A stretch of 64,000 nt of DNA, from the NCBI GenBank assembly GCA_027559495.1, contig JAMXSV010000021.1, positions 1 to 64,000 on the forward strand. The letters run 5' to 3'. This DNA is from Aurifilum marmelostoma (taxonomy: Eukaryota; Ascomycota; Sordariomycetes; Diaporthales; Cryphonectriaceae). The notes below the pieces were generated by a model that saw only the letters and a program-made list of their open reading frames with translations, ran no database searches and was not told where the DNA came from. Both the position numbers and the translations under genes were made by a program. Position 1 is the stretch's first letter; each line of letters starts with the position of its first letter. This document shows, in pieces, positions 46,709-57,516 of this stretch.

Positions 46709-49276
46709 TTGAATGCGAACGGGCGGTGATCTGAGGTAATTAAGGCTCTCACCTGAGAAGAAGGTGGAGGATATGAGAGATGAAATTTTCGAGCCACCAA
46801 GCTGTGTCGGAAACACATGTTCTGGCTGATGGTTCGTGTATCTGGGTGCATCTATACGGGCATTAAACAGGCAGTACAGGTCCAGGATAAGAGGATGGCG
46901 AGGCGTAGATATTATTTTTGAAGGAAAATAAGATGGATCGTATACATGATGCCCGACAATACTCCTAGCATGGGATGCCCATGCTGTTCGACCACAAGGT
47001 TCATATGTATTGACTGCTGCTTGCTGGGAGAAGTCGACCACGGCCAGTCCAGGGCCAACAGATCACTAATTACCGGCCGAAAGATCATGTCTGCCCATGA
47101 GTATAACGCAGACCGCGAAGAGTCTGTTTACTCCACACGCGCTCCTCTTCCTTCCCTATGATCTTGATTTTGGGAACCGAGATTTTCGCAATGTTTTGTT
47201 AACCAAGGCACAAACTTATTTCATGCCTCTCGTTTGCCCTATTTACTCGTAGTTACAGGTTTGAGCGTACGAACCGTCCGATTTCCTATTTCCTGTGATA
47301 TCCTGACAAACTCTGGGCCTGCGAAGCTCATCGCTAAAGAAGATCTCGAGATTGCGCTTCTCAAGTTTGCGAGATTCTTGACCGTTCTGCTTGCTGTCTG
47401 TACAGTGATTACCCCAAGGGGTATACTCCTCTGCTGGGGACATCTTTATATAGATGTGCTATGACTGCCATTCTTACCATAATCGCTTTTTCTCCATCTT
47501 TCCATGTGTTTGAAGGTAGAGCCTATGACTATGATCTGGCTGCATCCCATCTAATGCGTTCGAGCGCCTCTGGTTACTGTGGCTACTGTTCAAAGAGCAC
47601 GTCTTTGTACTAATCTTCATCATACAAACGATCCTGATACCATGGCGTTTGCTAGCAATGATATATATCTGTCCAAGATATAATATCGAGAGACTTGAGT
47701 GCCCCCCTCACATCCTCATGGCAGGTCAGGCCTCCCTCTAGAAAGCACCGAACATGGCTTTCAGATTATCAAGGCCAGTATCGTCATGGCATTGTTGCCA
47801 TATGTTCAATATGGGCTGGCTGCTGGAGCCGTGATGCGTCCGTTCATCTATACAAAGCTCTGGACTTTCTCGAACCTTCCAAGGTTGTTGATATGTTGCC
47901 ACCCAAGGGCCAGTTGCTTCTGGAGGCTGCTGGTACCAGTCTAATGCCCTGTCCTCTGCTGTCAACATATCCCATATCCACGCTGAACATGGTAGTGGTT
48001 ATTATCTCCTTCCTTTCCTTTCATGTGATCTATTTCTTTTTCTCGTTTACCCCAACCCCAACCCCTTGCCACCCACCTCTCAAGCTGCCAGCAATCCCAC
48101 ACAACCTTTCCAGCAGCGAACACTGGGACCTATCAAAGCTGTCAACCTCATCAACAAAACAATCGCCATCCCTCTCATTCACATTGTTGGCCTGCCCTAT
48201 CATCTGTGTGAAAATTTGAGCCCGGCACCTGCTGTTGTGGTGGACCTCGGAGTCGTCCCATCTATCAGCCGCGGAAAAACACCACAAATATTCTGTCCCG
48301 CTGCAGGCCCGCCATCCATCCATATCACACCCCAACATCAACCTTACACCTCTCTCCGCACCAGATCACCTCTGCCTGCTCTGGAACGAATTCATCCATC
48401 AGTGCACTTGATTCTTTCCTGCACACCATCGTGCACACATTGTCATTACACATTTCCGATCCATCCGCAACTCCCAATTTATCAACAGCGGGGCTGTTGT
48501 GCCTCATACCATCACTCTCCACCTTCTACAACCTACGTCCCTAGGGCAACCACACTCAACGCGCTTTTCAGCATACTGCAGGGGATTCACGCGTCGTGAC
48601 TGCAGCACACCACAATCTTCAAGAAAAGCCAGCGCCACTGAAGAGACTCTCCCCTCCTGGACCAACGCGTTCGACTAGCACAAGGCTACAACTGTGTGCC
48701 ACTCCTTCGACAGGTAAGGCGATGATCAACAGATACTCAGCAACATCCAGCCTTACAGCTCTGACTGCACCCTTCAATGCAATTCCATCAAGAGTGGCTG
48801 CTGTTCTCTGAGACTAACTCCTCTACTGGCAGGGAACTTCTTTGACCCAGCATACTTTCGAAGAGTATGCAGCCAGAGACTGTCCAGCTCTCAATCACTG
48901 CTACCTCAGAAACATCACCAGAGTCTCAACCACAAGCAGATTTACGTCAACAGTCCCATCACAAGTGTATCCTGAACCCTGCATCTGTCTGTTGGCAGGA
49001 CTGACGCGTCGAGTCAACACAAGGCTGCAGCTACGCGTCTGGCATACCTACAGCACGTCGGCAGGCTGGAATTACCAAGACTCAGCCTTGCATTAATGGC
49101 ACTGTGTCATAACAAGTTCAAACATAATCATTCCCTTACATAAGCTGTAAGTTATCATTCTGAAGCATTGCATGTGCTTGCAGCAGAAACATTTGGGCTA
49201 ACCAAGCTTTGTACACAGTAAACACCAAACATAATCATCCAGTTCGCTTGATTGGGCTCCTCTGCCAGTCTTCAAA
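46709..49276. other. Intergenic region upstream of the SRA gene
   Basis: No gene is seen in about 2.5 kb. The last 600 bp look like a spliced leader of the SRA gene: an intron with donor GTAAGG at 48714, branch GACTAAC and acceptor GGCAG at 48832, and a possible second ending GGCAG near 48998. Confidence 0.5.
48714..48832 (+). other. Probable 5'-leader intron of the SRA gene
   Basis: The 119-nt segment begins GTAAGG, has the consensus branch sequence GACTAAC near its 3' end, and closes with TACTGGCAG. No coding frame crosses it, so it is most likely an untranslated-leader intron. Confidence 0.5.
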
Positions 49277-50714
49277 ATGAACTCGGTCGCATTTCCACTG
49301 CCCCCCAATGGAGGCGCTGTCGAGAACACTGGAACTGATATTATCATTCCAGTCGTCTCAAAGGTCTTCAAGGAACGCAAGGAATGGATCATCAATGAAC
49401 GCATTTCCTCCATCCAACGCTACGCCGCGCAGAGCCGGAAAATCGGAGGCATTCTCCCGTCCAATAAGCAGACCGACGCATGGATTCAACGGATCGATCG
49501 TCTTCTGTCTTTTCTTGAGCACGATTTCGAGATATCTCCCCGCTACAAGGCCGAGGCCCGCATCGACCTCCTGCTGGAGTTCCTGTTCGACAGAGAGGAC
49601 TTCCACTTCCCTGAGCCCTTCAAGCAACGCGCCAAGGCTCTCTACGACGAGTATGAGGCCCAGAACTGGGGTGAGAGCGCCCCACAGGACGTCGAGAACG
49701 GCGATGACCCCGCCGAGGAGAGTGAGGACAACGTCCTGCCCCCCGGCCCCGTGAACACCATGGGCACGGAGCGTGCCAATGCCAACAACGACGGCACGGC
49801 CTCTATCCGCCAGCCTCCCGCCAATCACCCCATCTGGGGCGTCAACGGCATCATGCACGGCGTGGTCCCCAAGCACGGCAGCAAGAACGCCACCATGCAG
49901 CTCGACCGCCGTTACATGCACGAGAAGCGCCCGGCCAAGGTCTTTGGCCACAACGGCTTGAACCCAGGCGACTGGTTCCCTAACCAGCTGGTCGCCCTGT
50001 TCCACGGCGCCCACGGTTCCCGCATGGGCGGCGTTTCTGGCAATACGCTCGTTGGAGCTTGGAGCGTGGTCGTTTCTGGCCACTATAAGGATGTCGACGA
50101 GGAGTAAGTGAAATCCATCTCATCTCATTTCCACCCCTTTCTGGTCTCCATTGCCTCGCCGTGGCATACAGTCGCCTTTTTAGCCACGGCACAGTTGAGT
50201 TTGTGTTGGCGCTCGTGGAGGATGGCGCGGGTGACCCAATTGACAGTCTGCGTCACGTCCTGGAGCTTGACATGCAGGCTTCTACGTCCAAGCCTTCCCC
50301 CCCCCCCCCCCCAATTCTCAACCTTCTTACTGATCCTAACCCCGATCTTTCATCTCCAGCCGCGGCGACACCATCATCTACTCGGGTCCTGGCAGCCAGG
50401 ACAACACCAACCCCAACGAGCTCCCCGAGGGCTCGACCCAGGTCCTTCAGACCTCCCTCCAGTCGGGCCGCCCCGTCCGCGTCCTGCGCACGTCCAAGAG
50501 CCCCATCTCCCTCGCCCCGTCCGTCGGCATCCGCTACGACGGGCTCTACACCGTCACCAGCCGCCTGCCGGCCCAGAGGAACCCCAAGGGGGGCCTGTTT
50601 GCCCGCTTCGTCCTGCAGCGCGCCCCGGGCCAGGAGGGCCTGCACTCCATCTATCTGCGGTCGCCCTCTCGCCAGCAGATGGCCGACTTTAGTCGCATCA
50701 AGGAATACTTCTGA
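49277..50714 (+). CDS. SRA-YDG domain protein (modified-DNA reader type)
   Basis: Two exons (49277-50103 and 50360-50714) give 393 residues. The 256-nt intron has donor GTAAGT and acceptor CTCCAG and contains a C-run. It joins YKDVDE to DRGDTIIYSGPGSQDN. The C-terminal half is an SRA-YDG domain: GDWFPNQLVALFHGAHGSRM, then VSGNTLVGAWSVVVSGHYKD, the D-RGD block, and VGIRYDGLYTV. SRA domains in UHRF1 and plant SUVH proteins bind methylated cytosine. The N-terminal half (about 30-125) is a helical region of unknown role with KRLLSFLEHDFEISPRYKAEA-like helices, followed by an acidic linker. No RING, SET or nuclease domain accompanies the SRA, so this is a stand-alone reader. Its ligand specificity is unknown. 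Confidence 0.9.
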
Positions 50715-51712
50715 TGGGAGTGGAGAGGGGGCATGGATGTGTCGCCTGGGATGTTCGGCTCGTGGTAGACGCGTGGCCGCCTTCCAAGGTTTTTTCGTTT
50801 TTGTTGTTCGGCTGAGTTTTTCAAAAGGTTTCGCGAAATCAGTGTGTCACGATAGGACCAGGGCTTTTGTTTTTTTCTTCTTCTTTTTTCTTTTTCTTTT
50901 TTTGTCGTTTTTCTCGGCCAGAGTCGTTAGGGGCCCATTGCATAGGATCAACTCAGTGGAAAAAAAGGTTTTCTGCGCGACATTACCATTTCATCTGGAT
51001 GGTGTTGTTATGTGCGTTGTTGTGATTTGTCTTTCAGATGAGCGGATTATTTCGTGGTATGGCATGACACCGCAGGGGTATTAACAGTTGAGACGGATAT
51101 ATGCGTCTATCTCGGCCTTCAACTGGCTCGTTGACCTATTGTGCTGTGCTTGATCCCGTACAACCACCCGTGCGGTTGAGAGTGGAGGAAGTAAGTGATT
51201 AGGAGGAAAATCCCCGAGACCTCGTGTTGGCTTGGTGTTCTGTTAGGAACCGACCGTCATAACCGCCCCGTCCGTAAGTTTTGCTGCATAATGAATAAGA
51301 GGTGTGTAGCTTCACTCCTCTCTCACCCACACAGGTCGACAGCTTTGACTTCCGAGATCATGAGTCTGACTTGCCCGAGGCTGCATTGTGACTACAAAAC
51401 ATACAGGATGAAATCATGGTTCCATTAACGATGCTTGAGTCCTAGAAAGGGCATCGATAGACTGAGTGTCGAGTGCTAAAACATGCTTTGGAAATGCGCC
51501 TTTTCCTCTTTCGTTCTCCAAGTCAATCATGCTATGCCCGTGTTTGCCCGATCATTTCCTCCAGGAGATGCGCCCCGCTTGGTCCAATCTCGGCGTGTTT
51601 CGCTCTCCAAGACTGCCCCATGCTAAGAATAGGAATTCAAACAGCCAAAGTGCAGTTCTCTTTGTTTTGGCTGGGGAGTCCCGCCTCATGTCCGTCGTAG
51701 GCCCAGAGCAAC
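50715..51712. other. Convergent 3' region between the SRA and pyroglutamyl-peptidase genes
   Basis: No gene is seen. T-rich stretches near 50870-50910 probably belong to the SRA 3' UTR. Confidence 0.55.
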
Positions 51713-52614
51713 TTAGGCTCTGGCCAGCTCGCTTTCCACAATTGACCTGATGAGCTGTATCGCAATCTCCCTCCCGGTCGCAATGTGCTGCTCATATTCG
51801 GGGGCCGGGTCTGGTTTCGCGGCGGGCACATGCAGAAACGCGACTCTCCTTCGCTCGCTGTTCTGGAAACACTCTGCGAGACTGTTGAAGTAGATATAAT
51901 CACACAGAAAACGGCCCGCATTAGTGGAGACCTTCAGCGGGATCTCATTCCTCTGTCACACCATGTCAGGTCAGCATTTCCTTACTCAGCACCCACTGCG
52001 CCTATTTCCCTCGTGCGCGCATCCGCTGGCGGACTCACCGGCAGGTGCCTCTCCCATCTATCCATCACATCGTCCACATCTAGCTCCGTGACCAGCTGGC
52101 TCGGAACCCCCTGCCAGGGCCAGTCGTCCCTGGAGGGGTCCTGCACGGGAAGCCTGTTGTCGAGGTCCGCCAGCCTGTAGTCATCCCTGTGGCCGAGGGA
52201 CTCCAGGACATACTGGGGTCTGGTGGAGGCCATGCCTATGTGCAACACAAAATCGATGCGCGGCACACCGCGGAACTCGGGTCTCCAGAGCTTAGGGATT
52301 AATGCCCGAACGGCGCTGGTATGTGACGCGCACCGGTTCCGGGTGGACCACGATGCGCACAGGTGGAATGTCGTCGGCAGCGTCCCGAACAGAGTGTGGG
52401 GCCTTGGCGTTCAGGATAGGGAGGAAAGAGGGGAGCGAGGAGGCGATGTCCCAGCTCGGGTTGCGCGGAAAGTCGTTCTTGAAGGGCTAAGGAAACGATG
52501 AGTGAGGGCCAGTCAAGGTTATCATATCTCGTGTTATGTGCGGGGGTCTGGACATACACCAAAGCCGGTCACCAGAACGATGAACTCATCTTGGGACTTG
52601 TCTAGAGAACCCAT
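51713..52614 (-). CDS. Pyroglutamyl-peptidase I (family C15), with an apparent +1 frame break
   Basis: This cytosolic cysteine peptidase removes N-terminal pyroglutamate. Three exons (52558-52614, 52039-52486, 51713-51952, read leftward) would give about 247 residues. Intron 1 (donor GTATGT, acceptor TTAG) joins VLVTGFG to PFKNDFPRNPSW, the family N-terminus. Intron 2 has donor GTGAGT and acceptor CAG. Exon 3 carries the catalytic Cys in NAGRFLCDYIYFNSL and the His in RRVAFLHVP. Within exon 2 the frame changes near 52308-52320: upstream reads HPEPVRVTYQ and runs on to a TAA at 52299-52301, while downstream AVRALIPKLWRPEF leads into FVLHIGMASTRP. Dropping one C restores continuity; no intron fits. 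This is either a sequence or assembly error or a recent inactivating indel. The family assignment is firm. Confidence 0.85.
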
Positions 52615-53271
52615 GATCCCTCTCGTCTAGCCAGGTGTGGAGATTTGCGACGAGGGCAGTAAGACCTGCTGCCAATTGCCGAGTCTGCAGCGCGTGTGTG
52701 CGTGTATATACCTTGGATGCGACTGTGATGAGCTCAAGTCAGTAAGTGGCATATATATATATGAGGGGCAGAGAGGGATCAACGAGGAGAGATGGACCGA
52801 GAGAAAGAGAGAGAGAGAGAGCGAAAGACAGAGCAGGTAGAGAATGTGACCAGCACGGTTGATCTACTCACGGTGGCAAATTGTAGCTTGTCTGACTTCG
52901 TCGGCAATTGACAGAGGAGAGAGCAGAGAATCGCTGCAAGAAAGGAACAGACAAAATGGGCACACGAACACAGTCAAGCAGGCGCAGGACAGAGACAGAC
53001 GTCGTCGATAAGAGCTACGGAGGGAGTTGGTGATATAAGCGTAGCGTTGTTGGATCTAATTAAGCAAGGCGATCCCGACCACCGACCAGCCAAAGCATGC
53101 AAGCTGGCAAGTCAATCCCCAAGGTCGCATCCTCCCCGCATGGAGATACGCCACACAGGCCACAGCACACGGCACGCCGCGGAGCTAAGAGCCAGGCCAA
53201 CGGGGGACCACAAAGGGCGGCGGGCAAGGACTCACACGGGACGAGACATTACTCTCCAGTGAGGGGACGCG

Positions 53272-53297
53272 GACACACACACACACACACACACACA
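53272..53297 (+). repeat. AC dinucleotide repeat
   Basis: About thirteen AC units in intergenic DNA. Confidence 0.95.
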
Positions 53298-54734
53298 GAC
53301 ACAGAGGACAGCACAGCACGACGGGAAAGAAGAGACTAGCCAGCTGGAGTTGCTTTGGCCTGACCAGATCCTCTTGCAGCAAGCACCAATGGACCCTGCG
53401 GCGTTGCACGACTCCCTCCTTGTTCCCTGCATCGAGCAAATCACCGACCTGTGCAACCCTTCTGGAAGGCACCTTCTACTGCGGTAGCACACCCACCACA
53501 GCGGACCCCCGCCTGGTTCGTGGTTACCTAAGCACACTAAGATATTTTGCCGGCAAATCAGCGGGCGCAGGCAACAGCCTGGATCAGCTAGTGGGGAAAG
53601 AGGCAGGGGTTCAAGGAGCAAGGCCTCTGCACCAGGGAGGTCCTTTCCTGTCGGCCCCTCTCCATCCCACCTCCTTCTCTCTGTCCTGGTCACCAGCGAC
53701 TTCCCATCGGATGACGACGTCGTGTGTTGTGCAATGTATTGAATTGCATCTTAGCACAGGGTCGTCTTCTTGCCGACAGAATGCAAACCTTCCTCTCTTT
53801 CACCGGAGTAGCCTGTCGTGCTCAACGGAAGGGGTCACGGTAGTTCCCCAATTCGCATCACACCTGTGTTCATCTGGCCGTGCAACTGCTGTGGTAACAG
53901 CTCGCGACCCTTCCCATTCTTACCGTCTCTCATCCAATCCTTTCGATGACCACGGACGGTCAGTAGTGCCAGGATACGTCCATCTGACGTGGCTGATGAG
54001 TGCAGAAACACGGGAAGGCGAGCTTCAGCCGGCGACCTCCGTCGGTAGATGGCGGTGTCTGGCCCTGTTCTTCACAGGCAAGACATTGCAACACCGGTCT
54101 CACCGCACCATAAAGATTCTTTTTCTTCTCGTTTTCTCTGACGGTCTGTGTTGTGGAACATGCTCTAGGTCATGCAACCAAAGGCGTCCCATCTGCGAGC
54201 ACGAGAGTCCCGCGTATCAGTGAAACTCAGATCTAGCCACTTATCGCTGAAGGCACCAGGGTGACTATTTCTCGACCTGAGGCAAGGCATCCGGGCTCAC
54301 CAATAAGAATAACGGTGGTCGACCAGTGTAACGAGGCTCGCGTCAGCAGATGGCACTCTAGATTGGTAAAGCATCACCTTCAGGAGTCGTGTGCGCACTT
54401 ACTCGTTGGAAATGTTGATGAAGGCTTCATCATGCAACACAGTCCCATCTGCGACTTGATAGGCATATCGCCATGTCGTCAAATCAAGCATATACCTTTG
54501 GCAGCTTATGATCCTGCCAGGCATGTCTCATCCCTTCCAAAGAGTCGGGTCTCAACGGCCTTCATCCGCTCTTGCAGGGTGAGAATGTCTATCGGGAAGG
54601 CACATCAGATGCAGACTGGCTCTTTCTGCTCACAAGCCCAAGTTATACTTGGTCTTGAGGAAAGTGTCTGTCAAAATGAGCGCTTGGGCAAGTAGAAAAG
54701 GGCGCAGGTGGTGCTTCTCTCCGAGCCCAGTCTT

Positions 54735-54743
54735 CTCTATAAA
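54735..54743 (+). promoter_or_regulatory. TATA-like element of the But2-like gene
   Basis: CTATAAAAT lies about 135 bp before the ATG at 54874. That spacing fits a TATA box plus a leader of roughly 100 nt. Confidence 0.5.
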
Positions 54744-54873
54744 ATAACAACATCAACTGCACAGCTCAGAAAGACTGGACTGACTTGACCATCATCATAA
54801 ATTTCTTGCAAGGACGCACATTGCTACAACCTGTTTGAGTATCTTCAACATCCTTTCTCCAACATCACTCAAG

Positions 54874-55752
54874 ATGCATTGTAACGCTCTGCTCACCATC
54901 CTCAGCCTGCTGATCATGGGCCTCGCCAATGCCGCTCCAACTCCCCACAAGATTCTGGGCCACAGAGCAGACAGCAACACAAACCTGGCCAGCGTCATAT
55001 TGTCCCCCACCGCAGCCACAAACACCAACACCGTCGCGCCCACACACACTGCGCCCTCCACCTGCACAACCTACTACCCCACCGTGATGCGGCAGCTCCT
55101 CGAGGCTGTGCCCGACATCATGCAGGAAAACACGGCTGACACCACAAAGGCCTTCCACGTTGCCCAGTCAGTCTCCATGTCCGATGGCATCAAGTACAAC
55201 CGCATCCAGCAGCACGTCGTCTTCGACGCTATCAAGCCCAGCTCCTGGGACTGCCAGCTGATGGTGTCGTGGCCGGATGTCTCTCGCGGCAACATCAGCG
55301 TCGGCGTTTCGTCGCTCAAGGGAAGCTCGGCCACGTCGTCTGTCAGCCTCGACGTCTATGCCGCCAGCTACAACGCCAGCGCCTATACGTCCATGATGCA
55401 GCCCAAGGGTGCCAAGATCGGAACCCCAAATGACGGCCCCTTTGCCACGTGGGCCAGCATGATGGGTGCGTTGAGAATCGGCGGCAGTCAAGTGTCTGTC
55501 AATGGGGACAGTGCCCAGGATCAGGACAGGGTCGTGAGCGCAGTCGATGCAAAGTTGACATACTTTAGTACTGTCGCTGTCAACCCCGGCGAGTACGGCA
55601 TCACGATCAACTCGGAGGCGTGTCCGCCTTCGTCCAGCCACACGCTTGAGTTCCTGTTCGAGATCCCCAGGACCGACTCTCGTGATGCCAGTGTGAGCTT
55701 TCTGGCGGAGAAGGAGAAGGGTGCCGGTGTCTATTTGCTGGCTGATTGCTAG
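54874..55752 (+). CDS. Secreted But2 C-terminal-domain-like protein
   Basis: A single exon of 292 residues. Residues 1-20 (MHCNALLTILSLLIMGLANA) are a clear signal peptide with cleavage predicted after ANA or the next Ala. A Thr/Ala/Asn-rich linker follows, then a beta-rich domain starting near STCTTYYP with VVFDAIKPSSWDCQLMVSWPDVSRG and ending TLEFLFEIPRT. The paired cysteines in STC, WDC, EAC and the final ADC suggest disulphides. I recall this arrangement as the fungal But2 C-terminal domain family (common extracellular proteins of unknown role), with moderate certainty. There are several N-glycosylation sequons (for example NIS, NAS). The gene has a TATA-like element, suggesting regulated expression. 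It converges on the GT17 gene. Confidence 0.72.
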   Translation: MHCNALLTILSLLIMGLANAAPTPHKILGHRADSNTNLASVILSPTAATNTNTVAPTHTAPSTCTTYYPTVMRQLLEAVPDIMQENTADTTKAFHVAQSVSMSDGIKYNRIQQHVVFDAIKPSSWDCQLMVSWPDVSRGNISVGVSSLKGSSATSSVSLDVYAASYNASAYTSMMQPKGAKIGTPNDGPFATWASMMGALRIGGSQVSVNGDSAQDQDRVVSAVDAKLTYFSTVAVNPGEYGITINSEACPPSSSHTLEFLFEIPRTDSRDASVSFLAEKEKGAGVYLLADC

Positions 55753-56280
55753 ACGGTGAACCCAAGATGTATCGAGGAGGGTCTGGGTTGGTAGAGCAGG
55801 GTGTGGTGGATAATCACAGATGGTTTCCAGGAAGGGGAGGGCTTGAGATACGCAGGGATTCAGTCAGTCGTTTGTGTGTGATGTGTTTTGCTCGATGAAG
55901 GATGGGAAGAGAGAATACAACTGTTATCAAAACGGTAGTCTCTATGAGTAACCTGCCAGATTATAGAAAATCGAGGGAGCAGATGCAGAATGGTATTCTC
56001 TCTGACTTTTTCACCTTGGTTTCAGTTTATGTATTAGTGTTGCCAGTGATATAGGCCTCGGATCATGGCCCCGTGGTCTGTCGCATGCTCCCGTCCGAAG
56101 GAGTTGTTCACAGATCAAACCAGAATTCTTGGGAAAGAGGACAATGACCCCCGCGATTTCAGCAGGCCAAAATGGAAAAGAAACTCGTTCACCTGCAAAG
56201 ACATAACCGCGCATTCATGGCTACCACTAGGGGCAGTCCACAGGGCCAGCCGAATCCTCGTTTCTATCTACTAGTTTTCG
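55753..56280. other. Convergent 3' region between the But2-like and GT17 genes
   Basis: No gene is annotated. On the minus strand a possible acceptor (TTTGCAG near 56196) would matter if the GT17 gene has an extra 3' exon. Confidence 0.5.
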
Positions 56281-57516
56281 CTAACTTGACTTGCCCGCAT
56301 GCATCAACAATGGTGCCGGCACGTCTGTGTTGTTCTCAATCTTGTCAAAAGTCTTGCCACTGTTATCTCGCAGACCGGGACCATTTCGCACCAGTTTGAC
56401 AAATCGCTCGCGATCGCGGTGCTCGGAGGTGTTCGCGAGTGTATGCGAGGAGGATGAGTCCGTCACACTCGAAACCTCATCCATCGTCGAAAAGCATGAT
56501 GAGCAGTGCCACCCAGCATTCCATAGGTCTTCCTCCTCGGGCGTCCGCCAAAGGGAGGATAATAAGTTCCACCCGGGGCCAGCACCGCCGCAACGCAGTT
56601 TGTGGGGCAGGATCGTATCGTTGAGACCCTGAAATACGGTCGCCTGTGGATGGGGCCAGTCGCCGCCACCGCGGTGTAGATACTGGAAGCTATAAAAATA
56701 GGACGTGCTACGCAGCGTCAGGCGTTTGGGGATCGTGCAGGCGCGCAGGACGATGAGCGCCTCTGGCCGCACAATCTCGTCAACGTCAGATGCGAGCAGA
56801 ACGTCGCCTTCCGTTGGTGCCTGGGCGCCAGTGAGCCGGGGAAAGACCTGCGTAAACGGGGCGTCGCGCTGGAAGCCCTCGAGGTCCCAGGAAGCCAGTC
56901 TCGGGTCCAAGCCTGAGGGGTATTCGAGCTCGTGATAGATGATCTTGTCGTGGTAGGGTGCGAGCTTGTCCCAGTTGTCCCCCACAAACATCGGTTTGTC
57001 CAGTCCCGTGGTTGTCTTCCGGCCCTCGACAATCACAAAGTAATCCACAAAGTCGTAGGTCGCATTGAGATGGATATCCAGCCAGCGGACATCAGTACTG
57101 ACGAAGAACACGTCGTATATCTTCCGCTTGCTGCCGGCTAGCCCTGGTCTCGGCACTGGCTTCCTGTCAAAGACATTCCAGCCGTGCTCTCGACAGACTG
57201 CCGCAGCGAAATGAGGCTGCGATATATCGGTGGAGCGCAGCCGTCTAGTTGAGGAGATGGCAACGGCAAGCTCTGTAGTTAACGTGGGGTGGGAGATCGA
57301 GATCTTGTGAGTGGGCCTGCTATGGTGTCTGTGGCCGAACAGCAGGATGAAGAGGAGGAGCGTCATGACTGTGGTCAACACCTTGACTGCCCGGCTGAGC
57401 TCGAGGGTTCGTGGGCGCAGTCTTATCGCCATGACACCAGGAAACCATGTACTTGGTCTAGTTTGAAGCCTTTTCTGGGCTTGGCTCACTGGGAGAGGGA
57501 GAGTAGCCTGGTGCAT
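56281..57516 (-). CDS. GT17 glycosyltransferase (beta-1,4-GlcNAc-transferase III-like)
   Basis: One exon of up to 411 residues from the ATG at 57516; a second in-frame ATG at 57432 would give 383 residues and sits closer to the membrane anchor. A single hydrophobic helix (VLTTVMTLLLFILLFGH) marks a Golgi type II protein. The lumenal domain has the GT17 features: KIYDVFFVSTDVRWLDIHLN, DYFVIVEGRKTTTGLDKP, the metal-binding DVDE in VLLASDVDEIVRPEA, TSYFYSFQYLHRGG and LWNAGWHCSSCFS. Vertebrate members add bisecting GlcNAc to N-glycans; fungal substrates are unknown. The C-terminus ends soon after NNTDVPAPLLM, earlier than I expect for the family. A GCAAGT sequence at that point could be a GC-type donor leading to a last exon in 55753-56280. 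Confidence 0.85.
   Translation of the reverse strand: MHQATLPLPVSQAQKRLQTRPSTWFPGVMAIRLRPRTLELSRAVKVLTTVMTLLLFILLFGHRHHSRPTHKISISHPTLTTELAVAISSTRRLRSTDISQPHFAAAVCREHGWNVFDRKPVPRPGLAGSKRKIYDVFFVSTDVRWLDIHLNATYDFVDYFVIVEGRKTTTGLDKPMFVGDNWDKLAPYHDKIIYHELEYPSGLDPRLASWDLEGFQRDAPFTQVFPRLTGAQAPTEGDVLLASDVDEIVRPEALIVLRACTIPKRLTLRSTSYFYSFQYLHRGGGDWPHPQATVFQGLNDTILPHKLRCGGAGPGWNLLSSLWRTPEEEDLWNAGWHCSSCFSTMDEVSSVTDSSSSHTLANTSEHRDRERFVKLVRNGPGLRDNSGKTFDKIENNTDVPAPLLMHAGKSS

Larger units (their letters stand above)
52615..54873. other. Intergenic region upstream of the But2-like gene
   Basis: No convincing gene in about 2.2 kb. It holds AT and GA repeats near 52750-52825 and an AC repeat near 53272-53297. 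A 268-codon open frame at 53420-54223 has no ATG near its start and random composition, so it is not annotated. A TATA-like element near 54736 belongs to the next gene. Confidence 0.5.

Noticed and set aside
53420..54223. A 268-codon open frame on the plus strand
   Set aside because: It starts from a non-ATG codon, its first ATG is far inside, the composition is random-like, and no domain or splice context supports it.
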